Shown here: piece by piece, positions 37,341 through 50,837 of the stretch | How positions within the stretch are numbered: the stretch's first letter is position 1 | How the letters are laid out: every line of letters starts with the position of its first letter | Assembly (NCBI GenBank): GCA_021904315.1 | Contig: CM038918.1 | Location: 9,315,349-9,379,348 of the forward strand | DNA from: Sphagnum magellanicum | Lineage: Eukaryota; Streptophyta; Sphagnopsida; Sphagnales; Sphagnaceae | Direction of reading: 5' to 3' | Length of the DNA: 64,000 nt | Translations under genes and position numbers: made by a program | The notes under the pieces: generated by a model | Database searches by the model: none | The model's input: the letters and a program-made list of their open reading frames with translations, nothing else | Told to the model about the DNA's origin: nothing

Positions 37341-38400
37341 TCTTGAGTCCCAACCCCTAATTAATCACATTATATTTTGTTGCTTATTTTTTGTAATTCA
37401 AGTTTAATGTTCAAGTTCCAATTCTTGAAATAGTACCATCTTTTATTGCATATATGTCCAAAATGCCCTAAAACATGACACAATTCAATGTTTTTCCAAT
37501 GCCTTTTGATATGTTGTATTTCTATTCAAGTGTATTGAACTATGGCAGATGGATGTCCAGCTAAGGAGAAAGATGGGCTAGATGGGCCAAGGTTGAACAT
37601 GGGCACATAAGCAACAATGTTATGTGTTATGCTAAACTTTCTAGGTATTATGACTACCACTAAAAATGGGCAAGTTTTCAAAACTGAGTAGACCTATTTG
37701 TGCTAGTGATTTAGGGTAGATCTAATAATGAGAACAATAAAAGCCCATGTTTTCAAATCAAATTGACAGTATGGGATTTCATGAGTGTCTCCCTTAAGAT
37801 GAGTTTTTTTTGCTTGTGTTCTTGTCCAAAAAATGTTGCCAATTTGTAAACATATGAACTATATAGAAGGCTTAGTCAATGCATGTTGCATTGCAAATTA
37901 AATTTTTTGATGAATAGGTTAACCATGGCGTCTCAAGTCACATCACTTATAATTTACATATTTTTTGACATTACTCATTTTGCCATCAATAGGTTCAACT
38001 TCATTAGGACCATTAACTAATTTACTTGGGTTAAGATAATGGATGCCATTTGGGGTATTTTTCATTAGTACAATTCTTGAAACATTTGAATGCCATTTGG
38101 ATGAACTTGTAAGCATAGTGCCACTAGGATTTGTTGAGGTAATATTATTAGGATTCCTGCATTGTTTACATACACCCATGTAATGAATTTGACAATCCCC
38201 TGTGGGATTTAATGTTTTCCATTTCAATGCTACTTGAGGAGAGGAAATGCAAGACCTATTAGAGGACATTGAATGTAAAAAAATGGAGGGATGATAAATT
38301 ATGGGCTTTAGAGGTATCATGAGCTACAAAATATCAAATGCCCATGCAATTGTTGCCAAGGGAAAGGCAGACCTAAGGTGATATCAAATATAAGATAACA
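37341..38400. other. AT-rich DNA left of the CACTA remnant
   Basis: A minus-strand open frame of 125 residues (37943-38320) contains two CxxC-like pairs (CQIHYMGVCKQC). It could be a decayed zinc-binding transposon protein, but I cannot assign it. Confidence 0.35.
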
Positions 38401-41400
38401 TTTGATCAAATTTGGTCAACACCCTAAATTTCAAGTTTGGAGGAGCCTAGGCACCATAGATGATTCTGATGAAGAATGTGTAGCAAGCGCACAAAGAGAT
38501 ACACATGTAGGGGCAATACAAATGGACAAAGGTGTGCACATGGAAACAATGTTAGAACATTTAGTCCAACCCACGCAAATGATGAATGGGCCACAACAAA
38601 CCTAGAACCAATAAAACCCAAATGATATGGTTCACACTTATGTAATACAAGAGGTTTTTTCCATTGTGGATGAGCTTGCAATAGCCCTTGAAAGCATGCC
38701 TGGAATCTTTGAAGGAAATGTGGATGTTGAACTAACTATTGTTGCAACAAAGACTGGATAACAGTCACCATTTGATATTGATGAAAACATTGAAGCACAT
38801 TGGTGGCTACAAGTTTTGTGGATTGAGCGCCTAGATATAATGATTTGCATGCCTCCTGCAACCTAGCTAAATATGCACAGTGCATGGTGTTAGCAATAAG
38901 TTTATAGATGAATTGTTGTTGTTTTTGCACAAGTATTTACTCCCACTAAATAATTATCTTCCTACAAATATGTATCATGCAAAATCTTTGACAAGGAAGG
39001 TAGGCCTCAACTACAAAACTATCCATGCATGTCCAAATGTGTGCATCTTGTTTTGGGGGGTGTATGTAGATCTAGCTACATGTCTAAAATGTGGACAAGC
39101 ACGGTTCAAAGATGTAGGTCGATCAAAACTTCCAATTAAGGTTCTTCGTCACTTTCCCCTCATTCCACATTTGAAACTCATGTTCAAGGCCCCGGTCATA
39201 TCAGAGTTGATGGTTTGGCATAGGGACAACAAGAACACTGATGGGCTTGTTCGACATGTGGCTAATAACGAAGCTTGGGCACACATTGATGCATTGTGGC
39301 TAGAGTTTGCAACAAAGCCTCATAATGTAAGGCTATGGCTTGTTGCAGATGGAGTAATTCCATATGGTGAAAAGAATTCTAGTTGGTCAACTTGGCCTAT
39401 CCTCCTTTCCATTTACAATCTTCCACCATGGTTTGTGACAAAGAAATTTTTTGTTGTGTTAACCTTGTTGATCCTTGGAAAGGAGTATGTGAAAATGCAC
39501 AATTTTGATGTGTACATACAACCATTAATGGGCGAGCTCCAAGAGTTATGGAAGGGGGTTGCAGCATATGATGTGTTAAAGGCTAAAGGCCAAAGGCATT
39601 TTACCCTATGAGCGATTTTGATGTGGACAATCCATGACTACCCAACATATGGGCTTGTGTTTAGATGTGTACATCAGTGTTATAAAACATGTGTAAGTTG
39701 TGGTCCAAATGTAACCTCTCGCCATTCCCTAGAATTGGGAAAGGTTGTGTCTAAAGGATCTTGTCATTAGTTGCCAAGAAACCACCCATATTGGAGGAAC
39801 CAAAATCAAGCCCACTTTAATGGGAAGGAAGAATTGAAGACTAGACCACATCCAGTAACAACCATTGATATATTTAGGAATGCGATAGAATATCAAACAT
39901 CGTTAGGCTCAAGAAGCGATTTGTCCAAAGTTAATGGCATAAAATGTCACACTACACTTTATGATTTACCTTATTTTGAGGTACATGCATTACTTTGCAA
40001 TTTCTTTCAAGCTGGACCCTAAAACTATTAAAGGAAACCTTGCATAAGCAAATAACTCCTCTCGACCAAATCTAAACTTTTGTTTCTAGTTGGTGGCTTT
40101 CAAGTTGCACATATACATGCTGGCATTTTAGAAGCTATGATGAGTTAGGTACTAGTCAAGGTGACTTGTATATCAAGATGTGTTGCCATGGACTATGTTG
40201 GAAATGGGGAATGGTTGTTGTAAGTTGTTGAGTTTGGTGGATGAACATCATACTATGTAGTTGTTAAGTATTTTGTTTTGTAATAAAATGGACATTTGAT
40301 GTCATGTCTGCTGCATTGGGAATATGTTAATCCATTATTGTACTTAGGTTTACATTTGTGGCTAGGTAGCTTGGGATCCTATTTAAGGTTGTTATTTTCT
40401 AGCTTGTTACTTCTTATTTAGGGTTCATGTATAGGGTTTCAATATTGAAATAACTTGTTGTTTTCCATTTGAATGTTTTCCTCTTAAAAGGGTTGCTATT
40501 ATCCAGTTTTTTTTTCCACGTTTTTTTTATTTGAATGTTATTTTGTTTAGGGTTGCTATTACATTCAAATGCCATGTGTACCTTTTTGTTTTATTATCAT
40601 TACTTTGAAATGTAGAGAGGTTGTTGTTATGGGGATGAATGATAATTGGATTATCCTAGAGGTGGCGGCATTTGCAAATTCGTAACAATTTGGATGTGAT
40701 GCATATTGAGAAGAACATTTGTGAGAATGTAGTTCGCACCATATTTGGTCAAAAAGACACTATCAAGGTCTGATGGGATATGCATGCTAAGGGCTTTCAA
40801 CAACATTTATGGTTAACACAACATCTAAACAACCAACACAAAATGTTGAAACCGCATGCCTCATATGTCCTTATAGTAGATGAATTGGAGACTTTTTTGT
40901 CACGGCTATGGTTAGTGAAGCTTCCCATAGATTATGGGGCTTCATTGGCTAAACATGTTGGAAACAACAATTGGGATCCATGAAATCCCATGACTATCAT
41001 ATGTTAATGCAACAAGTGTTGCCTTTCTGCTTGTGAAGGCTAATGATGGCGGAGCCACGAATGGCCATTATGAGGCTCAGTTGCATTTTCCAATGAGTTT
41101 GTGTGAAGGTATAGAATCCTGTTGATATTATAAGTCTATGAAAAGATGTGGCAATTACTCTTTCTCTTTTAGAGAAAAAGTTTCCTCCATCCTTTTTTAA
41201 TGTGATGACACATTTGTTGTTACATGTAGTAGAGGAATTGGACATTTATGGGCAAGTTCATAGTAGATGGATGTATCCAATGGAGCGAATGATGAAGGTC
41301 TAAAGGGCTATGTTTGCTCCATGGCATAGCTAGTAGGTTCAATGGCTAAAAACTATGTGTTGGAAGAGACCCTGGGATTTGTGACTTGCATGAATTTCAA

Positions 41401-43030
41401 CATGTGTCAAGGAAAGTTTGGGATGCATAAGAAAGAGTATTTGGGGAGGTTTTGGAAGGCACATTTACAAAAATTATCCTTAGTCCCATTCTATGAGATC
41501 TTACACATGAATATGTGTTGACAAATTTAGAAGTTATGGGTCTGTGGATATAGTGAGTTTCATGCAACTCTAACTTTTAATGTCATTAGTATTTTTGTTT
41601 CTAGTTGAATTCTTTATTGTTAGCATGGTAGAGTTAAAGGTTGTACCTTTTGAAACCTTGATTGATAAAGTCATTAAGGTTTCCTTGTTTTTGGGTTAGT
41701 TAATTGACCTTATTAACACCAAAACCTAATTCTGCCTTAAGAAACATTGATGATGTTATCAAACTTCTTTTCTAAATTGTACCTTCTGAAACCCTAATTT
41801 TGCACATGTATATTATTGTGATGATAAATTTGGTGTGTTGGTTGCTTTAATTTTTTGTAAAAACCATTGCCTTTACCTTCATGGGTAGTAGGTATAGATT
41901 TAGGGGTAGGTTAATTAATTTTTGAAAACCTAAACACTATTTGGTGTGCATTATCATTAAATCAATTTGTTTTAATTGTGTTAGGTTTTAGTTCACGACT
42001 AGGTTTCCAGCTAAATGGTTCCATGTGTTTGTTGTACCTTCTAAAACTTTAATTATGTACATGTATATTATCCTAATGGTAGATTATGTGTTGACTGCCC
42101 TATTTTTTTATGAAAACACCTTCCTTTACCTTCCTAGGTAGTAGGTACATATTTTTACATTACTTTTATCTTGTGGTTGCCATAGGAAATATAGGGATGA
42201 AAAGTTACGCATTGAAGATGGGAGAGCTGATTTTGAACGTGCTTGGTTATTGAACCCTACTACTAATGGCCACCCTGTGATCTTTCTAAAACACTTACAA
42301 CAAATTGATAAGGTGGCCAAGTGGGTGAAAGACGCCATCAAACCTATCAACTTAATAGTGCTTGCCCTATTGATGAAGACCTTGTCCACCTTTTAGTTGC
42401 CCCAAGTTTCATTTGTTTGGCCTTTAAGAAGATGAAGGTGTACGAAAACCACTTTCCAGTTGATGATGAGCAAAATTGTTTGTTAATTACATATGATTTT
42501 GGTGTTGCATCTGTTTTCCAGTAATCATAGGGAAATGAGGATGACGTGTTTGGAGTGATTCGGTACATTAAAACCTTGAAGGAGATACTGCAATTGGATT
42601 ATGGTCCCTTGTCTTCACCCATTGTGTTATTTCATTGCTGCTAGGTCAAAAATGGGACTAATAATAAAGGAAACCCTACTTACAAAAGAGATGATGTTAG
42701 TTTCCTTCTTGCAAATTTTAGGCACTTGTTGTATGAATTTGGTGAACCCTTTGTTTTTCCTTCATAAGTTTAGCAAGTGTTTTTCTAGAGTGAGCCCAAG
42801 ACACCATGGTGGAAGGTTTTCCTTCATAGGGAGCCTAGAAGTCGGCGAGTTGTGGCAAACACATATGATGATTGCATGGACATGAGTGGTTCTATGTCTA
42901 GCCTTGAAGCTCCACTAAAATTTCCAGATTTAAAAAGTAGTAGGGCATTAGTAGGTGCGATAGAATTAAATAGAGAATAATTTCTTTTAGCTACTCAAGC
43001 CTTACGTGGCAAGTTAGGAATTAGTGATGT
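38400..43030 (+). mobile_element. CACTA (En/Spm) element remnant: TNP2 transposase, DUF4218, DUF4216 regions
   Basis: The open frame at 38880-39611 (243 residues) is the core of a TNP2-like transposase. It shows MHGVSNKFIDELL, then NYKTIHACPNVCILF, CLKCGQARF, VLRHFPLIPHLKLMF, DGLVRHVANN and LVADGVIPYG, which replaces the usual catalytic-region ASDGMNPFG, then WPILLSIYNLPPW. Later fragments follow in order. HLRNNLDVMHIEKNICENV lies near 40675-40730. HSRWMYPMERMMK (DUF4218) lies near 41255-41300. A DUF4216-like stretch near 42480-42860 includes FGVASVFQ and FLLANFRHLLYEFGEPF. Multiple stops and frameshifts show it is dead. No CACTA-type terminal inverted repeats were identified. Confidence 0.85.
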
Positions 43031-45184
43031 TCCATGATATAGCTTCTAATTTGGACCATAGGGTCCTTGGGAGGATTTCATACTTTATTTTGTTTTTTTT
43101 GGGAGCATTTTGAATGTGTAAATATGGAGGTTAATGATTTTGGGAGAAGGTTTTGATTTTAGGTTGATACATTTGATTCTTGCAGAAGATGAAAACTTAT
43201 TTTTTCAAATGAATTAAAATGCAATTGTTTTTTATTCTATAGTGTGTATGTTTAGTTCTATGGGGTTGGGTATAATCAAGTGTTGAAGTTGGCTAATTAG
43301 AAGTAATAGAAGCACATGTGATTGATTTCCATGTCATTTGTCTATTTACAGATTAAAAAGATTAATCTGCCTTTGAAATGTGTAGGCCAAAAGTGATGTT
43401 TTAGAGTTTGTAGCTAATGATTTGTTATCATGAAACATTGTTTTAGTTACTATGTATCATTGGAAGAGGAGATAAGTACAAAGCAACTAACTTTAAGCAA
43501 CTCTAAACCTTAAAAGCATAAGATCCATCAATTATCACATCCTTCATAATTTTAATTAAAATAAAAATAATTCAATACTTCAATGAATTAGGAAAGATGC
43601 CACATCATGTGGTATGGGCACCTTTGTACAATTGGTAGTTCATATATTATTTCAATTGCAAAAAATGCCATTGTAGTTACAAAAACAACTAAGTTTTCAT
43701 CCCTTAATAAATATAGATAATGTTGGATGAAAATGCTTGTTTTCCATCCACATTTTCAATTAAACACATTGTAGTCACACATTACAGTCACATTTATGAT
43801 TAACATGTGGGTTTGCCATTCCTGTACATAGTCACATATGTCACTACATGTACTTACAACTATAGGGACATGTAGGACTAAACAATTTTTAGTTGCAAAA
43901 TAAGTTAGTTTAGACAATAGTCACATAAAAGTTGTAAAACCATGGTTGAAATGGACAACAATTCTTTTAGTGAATGCCAACAATGGTAAGGGTAGTGCCA
44001 ACAATGGTAGATGTAGCCAAACAAACTACAAAGATACCATAGATGACAACTTCGCAAGAGACACAACTAAGGGAACAAAGGTAGTAGATACCACATATGA
44101 CATTTTTGTAGGAGAAATAGTTGAGGGAGTAGAGGCAAGAAGTTAAGGAGGAACATGACACAAGGTTTTCAGAGGGTGAAGAACATTTGCATTTTGATGG
44201 AAATGTATATGAAGATTGGATGGAAACCATTGCAAGTCCACAACATTTGTAGAATTTGGAACAACATTTGCAACAATAATAATAACAAACACATGAAGGT
44301 TTATAGGCTACTGAACTATAGACGAAAAGAGTGGTGACATAACCTGTTTTTGAAGTGTTTAGACTAAGAGAACTACAAGTACCACCTAGTAGACCAAAAT
44401 CTACAAGGGATTCCCATTTGAATTTGAATTGGGGAGAAGAATGGTACAAGAGGTGGGATTATTTATAGAAGGATCTAAAAATCTTATGACATAGACAAGT
44501 ACACCAAAGTTTGTGGAGGAGGTAGTTGTAAAAGTAATGCAGTACTATACCTTGATGAGGATGGATAATAAGATGAAGGATTCTAAAGCGAAATCTGAGG
44601 AATGGTGGGAGGTTGCAAAGGAATATTTCACAAAGGAGTTGGAAAATAATTTGGCTTAACAAAAAATTGATGAAAAAATATGAAGTACAAGTTGGAAACT
44701 TATCAAAAGAACTTTTTATATTTTATCTATGGTAGTCCAACAAGTACAGAAGTATTGGGCCATGATGAGGAAATTGAAATAGGGCCGAATGGAATAGCTT
44801 AGGAGGAGGAAATGTAAAATGAAGAACCATAGGACCTCAGAAGTGGAGCAGCTCAGGAGGAAGAGGTATAGCTAGAAAAACCGCAGGACCTTAGAAGAGG
44901 GGGTTAGGAATATAAAAAACCATAGAGAATTCAAGAATAGGAAAAGGTGGAGGTTATTTTAGCAATAGAAGAAGTGAAAATATAACTATAGACTGAATTA
45001 GTGGGGGAGGAAATCAGAATTGCAGAGCCATAAGTCGCTATAAAACCACTAGTTCATGTACTAGTTGAGATTACAAAATTGTAGTAGGGGAGGCATATGT
45101 TTAGAAGGATAAAAAATATTCTCATTTCATTTTTGTCATTTTATAAGGGTTTTAGGGACGGAGTCCAAAGTACGGAAAGGGTAA
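43031..45184. other. Degenerate transposon-like DNA
   Basis: From about 43950 to 45110 the plus strand is purine-rich, and a charged reading (for example KAKSEEWWEVAKEYFTKELENN near 44585-44650) is broken by many stops. It could be a second CACTA protein or a gag-like ORF, but no domain is recognisable. The segment ends in a purine-rich stretch, GGAAAGGG, just before repeat copy B. Confidence 0.35.
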
Positions 45185-45804
45185 TGTTAAAGGGGTAGGA
45201 TGAATACATGATTTTAGATGAACAAGGCATTTAGGATAGGAATTGATCTAAGAACTTTGTTAGTTTGAATTTTGAATTTTTGTTGGTTTTGAATCATGAT
45301 GAGGACTAGGGATTACCAAAAGGAGGAGGTTTTGGAAAAGAAAGGACATAATTCATAGACACATAGTTTTGGGGGAAGAGTGGGAAGAGTTGTAAGTACT
45401 TGTAGTAGAAAACCACATATTTTGTTTTGATATACCACATATTTTAATTGTTGTTTTGGGATTTTTTTCAACAAAACATGGGAATTTGTTGTAATTTTGA
45501 TTCATGTTTGCAGTGATATAAAAAAACACATATTTTTATAGTGAATTCTATGTTTGTATCGTTGTGTGAATTTTTTGTAATATCCGAATATGATGAAATG
45601 AATTGTAATATTTTTTCTAGAGTTTTTTACAATTTATTCTGAAGTGGAGATTTTGGTCATATGAAATAACCATGAATTTGGTGTTTTAATGAATGGTAGT
45701 GTTAAGTGTGTTGAAAAACAAAGAAAAAATAATGAATGTATGCATGTGAAATGCAAATTTGTTGTTATAGTAGTGTGGAATAATTCTGCAGGAATTAAAT
45801 TTCA
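45185..45804. repeat. Dispersed direct repeat, copy B (possible 3' LTR)
   Basis: Partner of the repeat at 31948-32564, about 620 bp with the same TGTTAAAGG start and AAATTTCA end. A purine-rich tract (ACGGAAAGGG) lies 3-4 bp before its start. That would suit a polypurine tract in front of a 3' LTR on the plus strand. The 5-bp flanks (GGTAA, TGGCT) do not match each other or the outer flank of copy A. Confidence 0.75.
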
Positions 45805-47704
45805 TGGCTACCATCAATTTCATTATAACTCATCATATTTTTACAACATGAATGTTACTGGATGAATTGCATGAATTACAACAAATGCAATTCATCATAT
45901 GTGGAACCGTATATGTATGCAACTTGTGTAACTTAGTTGCAACTATGAAAGAACAATTATTGTGTAATTCTAATGCAACCAATTTGTAACTACCATTGTA
46001 AAGTCATGCTAATGTTGCTTGTCATCCTTCCATCATGACGAACTTTATTGATTTTTGTTACAACTCCTTTGCAACTACGGGTGTGGTTGATACACATTAA
46101 TGATTACAACTGATTCCCAAACTCCTAGCATTTTTGTCTTTGAAATGCCATTTGCATCTAATCATAAAATAATGTAGTTAGTATACGTAGACATAATTTT
46201 ACTAACAACATTCATTTTGGACTGCTTGTTATGTGTGTAGTTGATGTGCATATATTGCCAAGGATCTGCATCATGTGTTCTTTGTGTTAAGACTAACGAT
46301 AATATATTACACCTTCAAACAACATTGCCACCAACATGAGGTTTATCTTTACCAAATATCATCAAGAAAATGGTTGTTCTGGCTAAAACTTGGAGATACA
46401 TTCATAGCTCTACAAATTGTGGAAAAGCTTGATTGGGGAACACATTCATGAAATCCTAAATTTCAGTAGGTTAGTTTAAACAATGTACAAGAATGATCTT
46501 TTTAGTTTTAGATTGCTCACTCCCCATTTCATATCCTCATACCAATATGGTGACTTTTGAGCATTTTTTCCACAAAAATCCTTGGCATGAGTAGCACTGG
46601 ATGTTTGTGAAAACTTTCCAAGGAAAAAAAAAGTCCAAACTCAGTTTCATGCTATTTAAAGGTTGCATTTCATCCAATATACTGTAAAGTACAGGTCATT
46701 TTCCTGCTGCCAGTCAAGATGCTCTTAGAATTGGTGATTTCATGTTTGGAATCAATTTCAGCACGAACACTCAAAATTAAAGTCAGCAAGTGGGTTCTCC
46801 AATATAGGATTAGCATTTCTCTTTGTTCTTTATTAAGACAAAAATTGGCTTGAATTCTTATCACATGTAAACACCATTTCCCTTCCTGTATTTTTCTTGA
46901 TGTTGGTCCCAAGTGTTTAGAACCAATTTAGGCCAATAATTTAGAGCACTCTGGCCTAGAGGTTATTCCATTTTAGATTGCTCTAAAATATAAATCCAAT
47001 CACACATATATCCTTTCAATCACTAACATAGATAAACCAATGATGATTATCAACTGCAAAGAAAATTTTAAAAAATTGAAAGGAGACACAAAGAACAAAA
47101 CAAGTCCTTTACTTGCACACTATTGTCAATATTTAAAGGCATCCATGGAGTGCCCAAGCAGATCAAGGGTTTTGTTTGTGTTTCCTGGAACAGACACTAT
47201 CAACAAGGAATGAATCAGATACTGGCTCAGTGAAAAAGAAGCTCACTCTGTGAAAAGAAAAGCTCACTCTGTGTAAAGAAAAGCTCACTCATGGATGCTT
47301 ATCCATATGAATTGATAGTAAATATATGTTTACATTAGATTAGTTGCCAAGTTTGAACAAGAAATAAGGCAACCAATGGGTAGGCATGTTGTGGGTCAAT
47401 AAATTTACGAATGCCCAAAGAGTCACTCCAATATACAGCTGCATATGTATTCCTAAAATAACCCTCAAAACTCTTTGAATCTACAAAGTGTGCCTCCACT
47501 CTACCAAGGAATATCCACAGAACACAACTTGAGTGTTCTTTTGACTCATATAAGCACAAAGAAGGCTGATGAATGCAAACTTGGAAACCCCACTGCAACT
47601 TCCCTCTGTTTCTTGTCATGCACCACTGGGATTTTTTCAGATCCATGCAAAAGGTTCAAAATTTACAGTAGGACTCACCTTCAATTCTCCATGGACCACA
47701 TTTT
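45805..47704. other. Intergenic DNA and 3' flank of the PDZ-like gene
   Basis: No gene is seen. A short tandem repeat of about 20 bp (core 'gaaaagctcactctgtg', about three copies) lies at about 47230-47290. The part next to 47704 should contain the 3' UTR of the minus-strand gene. Confidence 0.5.
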
Positions 47705-50700
47705 CTAAGGATGTGCAGCCATAGATCTCCAGAGAGTCTTGTCATTGAGGTGCTTGTTTGGGTAAAGTGTGCCCATTGTCAGAGAAGGCTCTGCGTGACC
47801 ATTGCCAGTTAGGTCAAATCCTGCCAGGTCTTGCAGATGTCCTTTTACATGACGCTTCTCCTCAGTTTCATAGTACAGTGGGTCATCATCAGTACTATAA
47901 CTTATCCTTGAACTCTCAAACGGGATCTCCTTATTATGCCCCGATGGATTGTCCATGAAGCCCTGAGGTCCTGAAGAGTCATGGAGAGCTCCATCCCACA
48001 GCATGACATGCAGTTTCACTGACTCCCCAGTTTGCCTGTGGAGAGCAAGCTTGTCACTCATAGATACAGTGTCAAAACACCGAATAGATCCTCCTGATGA
48101 CACCAACCAGGGAGTAATTTTTTCTCTGCCCAACCGTGAGACCACAAGCAGCTTCCCAGCTGCACAGGCTCCTTGATATACAGTCAGCAATCCTGCCCGA
48201 TCAGCTACAGTCCCAGGATCCACAGAAGAGACATAGCAAAATCCCTGGACAGCAAAGTTTGCACTCAACATAAGAATTCCTATTATCATGTTTGCAGGTT
48301 TTTGACACATATATTGGATGCTTGTCAAACATTTGGTCAAAATTTGTACAAAAATGACACCATATACAATGATAACATGCTAAAGGGCAAAAAGAAAAGA
48401 GGTCCAACAAGAATACTCCACCAGCATAATCTACTGAGTGTAGGATAGGAGCAATTGAGGCAGGGGGAAGGAACTCAAGATATGGAAAAGTTTTGTAGGT
48501 TGCACCTCTTCTGTGCAGCTAATCCCAACACCTAGACGAGCTTCATTCTCCTCAGGCCTCAGCTCAATAGCAAATTCTGTTCCTGCTGGCATGTACCATA
48601 GCCTCACTGCCCGAACCACATCCACATCCATAGCCTCACGATTCTGGAAAAGTGGTACCCATTCAGATTTGTAAATATTTTGCTGCATAGTAGTCAGAGC
48701 CTGGTCAACTGATAGACTCCTAATACACAAACTTGCAAAAATCCCAGACAAATGTGGAACTCGTATTCCTCACCTGGAGTCTGTAACAGCCAGAGTTGGC
48801 AATATTCACAGGGTCCTGCCTGTAGCCTGGATGCCGATATTCCACAAACTGCACCATCAGTAAGGAAAAACTGCATCAATATTAGCACTGCTACATAGAA
48901 ACCAAAGACAATGTCGTTGTTCCAACAGCTAGTTGATTGAGAATGTTGGGCCAGATGTATCATCCTACACAACCAAATTTAAGTTTTGTAGTTACAACAG
49001 GATGACCTACTTGCAGGAACAGAGGTTCAGTCTGGATGTTGACAAAGGAAATGGGGACCCCTGATGCTTGGGCAGCAGACAGCCAAGCCACAGCACGTGC
49101 TGAAGTGTCTTCCAAACCAGCATAATCACGACCTTTTGGTGATAATGCAACTGGCATCACCAGAAGAGAGAACACTGTGGCAGAGCCTGAGACAGGCAGA
49201 TATGTCTGCATTTTTTGCTCCCAAGGGTATGCTACATAGCTCTCCTTTAGCTTCATGCTATTCATTCTCAACAGGAGTTCATCCTTCTTTGAGTATTCCT
49301 GCGGAAGTCTGGTTGCCTCAAGGATCTTGCGACTTTTATCTGTGGAAGTCAATATCGAAAGCCAAGTGTAAGCATCTAAGGACTAACAAGCTTAACATAT
49401 TGAAAACAAAATCCCCAAAAGAAACCTCGGCTGATTTTTAAGGTTTCATGCTAAAAGCCAGATCCCAAGATTTAGAACCCCTCTGGTCCAGCAACAATGG
49501 GACTTTGGCTCTATTTGCTTCAATAAATTTAATCAGCAAAGATTCTGAGGAGTGCATCTTCATCAGGGCAGCCCCTCCATAAGATGGAGCTCAAACCATA
49601 TGGAGGCTTAAACCTTACTATAAGACCATTGCACGCAAGTGAAAGTTTTGAGTGCATGCTTGCAACAACACATAGAGGAAAACACACACCCAAGTGAAAG
49701 CTTTGACTGCATGCTTGCAAGGACACAGTTTAGATGAAAAGACACCGAAGTGAAAGCTTTGAGTGCATGCTTGCAAGAACACAGTTTAGAGGAAAACACG
49801 CCCAAAGTGAAAGATTTGAGTGCATGCTTGCAAGAACACAGTCTAGAGGAAAACACACCCAAAGTGAAAGATTTGAGTGCATGCTTGCAAGAACACTAAG
49901 AGGAAAAAAGACACCCAAGTGAAAGCTTTCAGTGCATGCTTGCAAGAACACAGTTTAGAGGAAAAGACACCCACGTGAAAGATTTGACTGCATGCTTGCA
50001 CAAACGCACTTAGAGGAAAAAAGACACCCAAGTGAAAGCTTTGATGCCATGCTTGCACCAACACACTTAGACAAAAAAAGATACCCAAGTGAAAGCTTTG
50101 ATGGCATGCTTGCAAGAACACACTTAGAGGAAAAGACACCCAGGTGAAAAGCTTTGATGGCATCCTTGCAAAAACATTGTTAGAGGAAAAGGCAGCCAAG
50201 TGAAAGATTTGACCTGCATGCTTGCAAGAACACGGTTTAGAGAGGGACAAGAGACATGTCTCAAAGAGGGATAACAGACAGACACACAAACCTTGCAAAT
50301 CAATACATTCCTGTTCGATTGCATCCACCAATGTTGCAACATGAGTAGCATCAAGGAGACTGACTAAGACATAATTCTTCTTGAGCAAGGAGCTCTCATC
50401 TAAGGCCACCTTCACCCACACATCCAGAATGGTTGGACCTCTCTTCACTTTCACCTTCAACCCTCCTCTTGCATTGGTTAGCTTGCGAAACTCTCGCTGA
50501 AGACCTGCCTTGCCCCCAGCAAATGGAGCCATGAACACTGTTCCGCTATCTGTGCTCACCTGCAAACCCCCCCTCCCCATGAGCTTGATTCTCTCTCCTC
50601 TCAAGTGAGTGAGAATCCTCACCACATTCATACACAAACACACATGATTCATAGTCTTTCTGAAGATGATCAGAAGAAGAAGGAGAAGAAGGAAGAGGAG

Positions 50701-50837
50701 TCGCTCTCTGCTACCTGAAGCACAACGTCCCCTGACAAGAGTTTGGAATCAGTCCAAGAGTCAGACACGGCAGCTTGGCTAGCCGCGCTGAGCTTCACGG
50801 CTACCACATGAGGACTGCTTCCTCCTCCTCCTGCCAT
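47705..50837 (-). CDS. Conserved-looking protein with PDZ-like C-terminal region, function unknown
   Basis: Six exons, read from the right: 50715-50837, 50292-50559, 49011-49339, 48774-48848, 48506-48643, 47705-48244. All have GT-AG borders and join in frame (1473 nt, 490 residues, stop TAG). The start MAGGGGSSPHVVAV is preferred; an in-frame ATG at 50876 would add 13 residues. No signal peptide or membrane helix is evident. The N-terminal half looks beta-rich and includes GTVFMAPFAGGKAGLQ and GPTILDVWVKVALDESS. The stretch ARLGVGISCTEE|GFCYVSSVDPGTVADRAGL, across exons 5 and 6, resembles a PDZ ligand groove, with the usual 'GxxV..V.pGspAdraGL' form. Exon 6 continues with a charged tail. I do not recognise the family name. 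The two bases flanking each intron and the smooth phases make the model strong; the function is unknown. Confidence 0.85.
49630..50245 (-). repeat. Minisatellite in intron 2 of the PDZ-like gene, about 11 copies of 56 bp
   Basis: The unit contains 'aagtgaaagctttga', then 'tgcatgcttgcaag', 'aacaca' and 'tagaggaaaa'. The 'gtgaaa' anchor recurs near 49639, 49693, 49751, 49806, 49865, 49919, 49974, 50030, 50087, 50143 and 50199, with spacing 54-59 bp. The exon 2 frame stays open into this intron as far as about 49843, so intron retention would add about 150 residues. The short repeated ORFs on both strands are products of the array. Confidence 0.92.

Noticed and set aside
49529..49951. Repetitive 'CxxKHALKSFTLGVFSS'-like ORFs
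   Set aside because: They arise from the 56-bp intronic minisatellite; no start or splice context supports a separate gene.
49630..50245. CRISPR-like array
   Set aside because: Units are directly adjacent without unique spacers, and the host is a plant nucleus.
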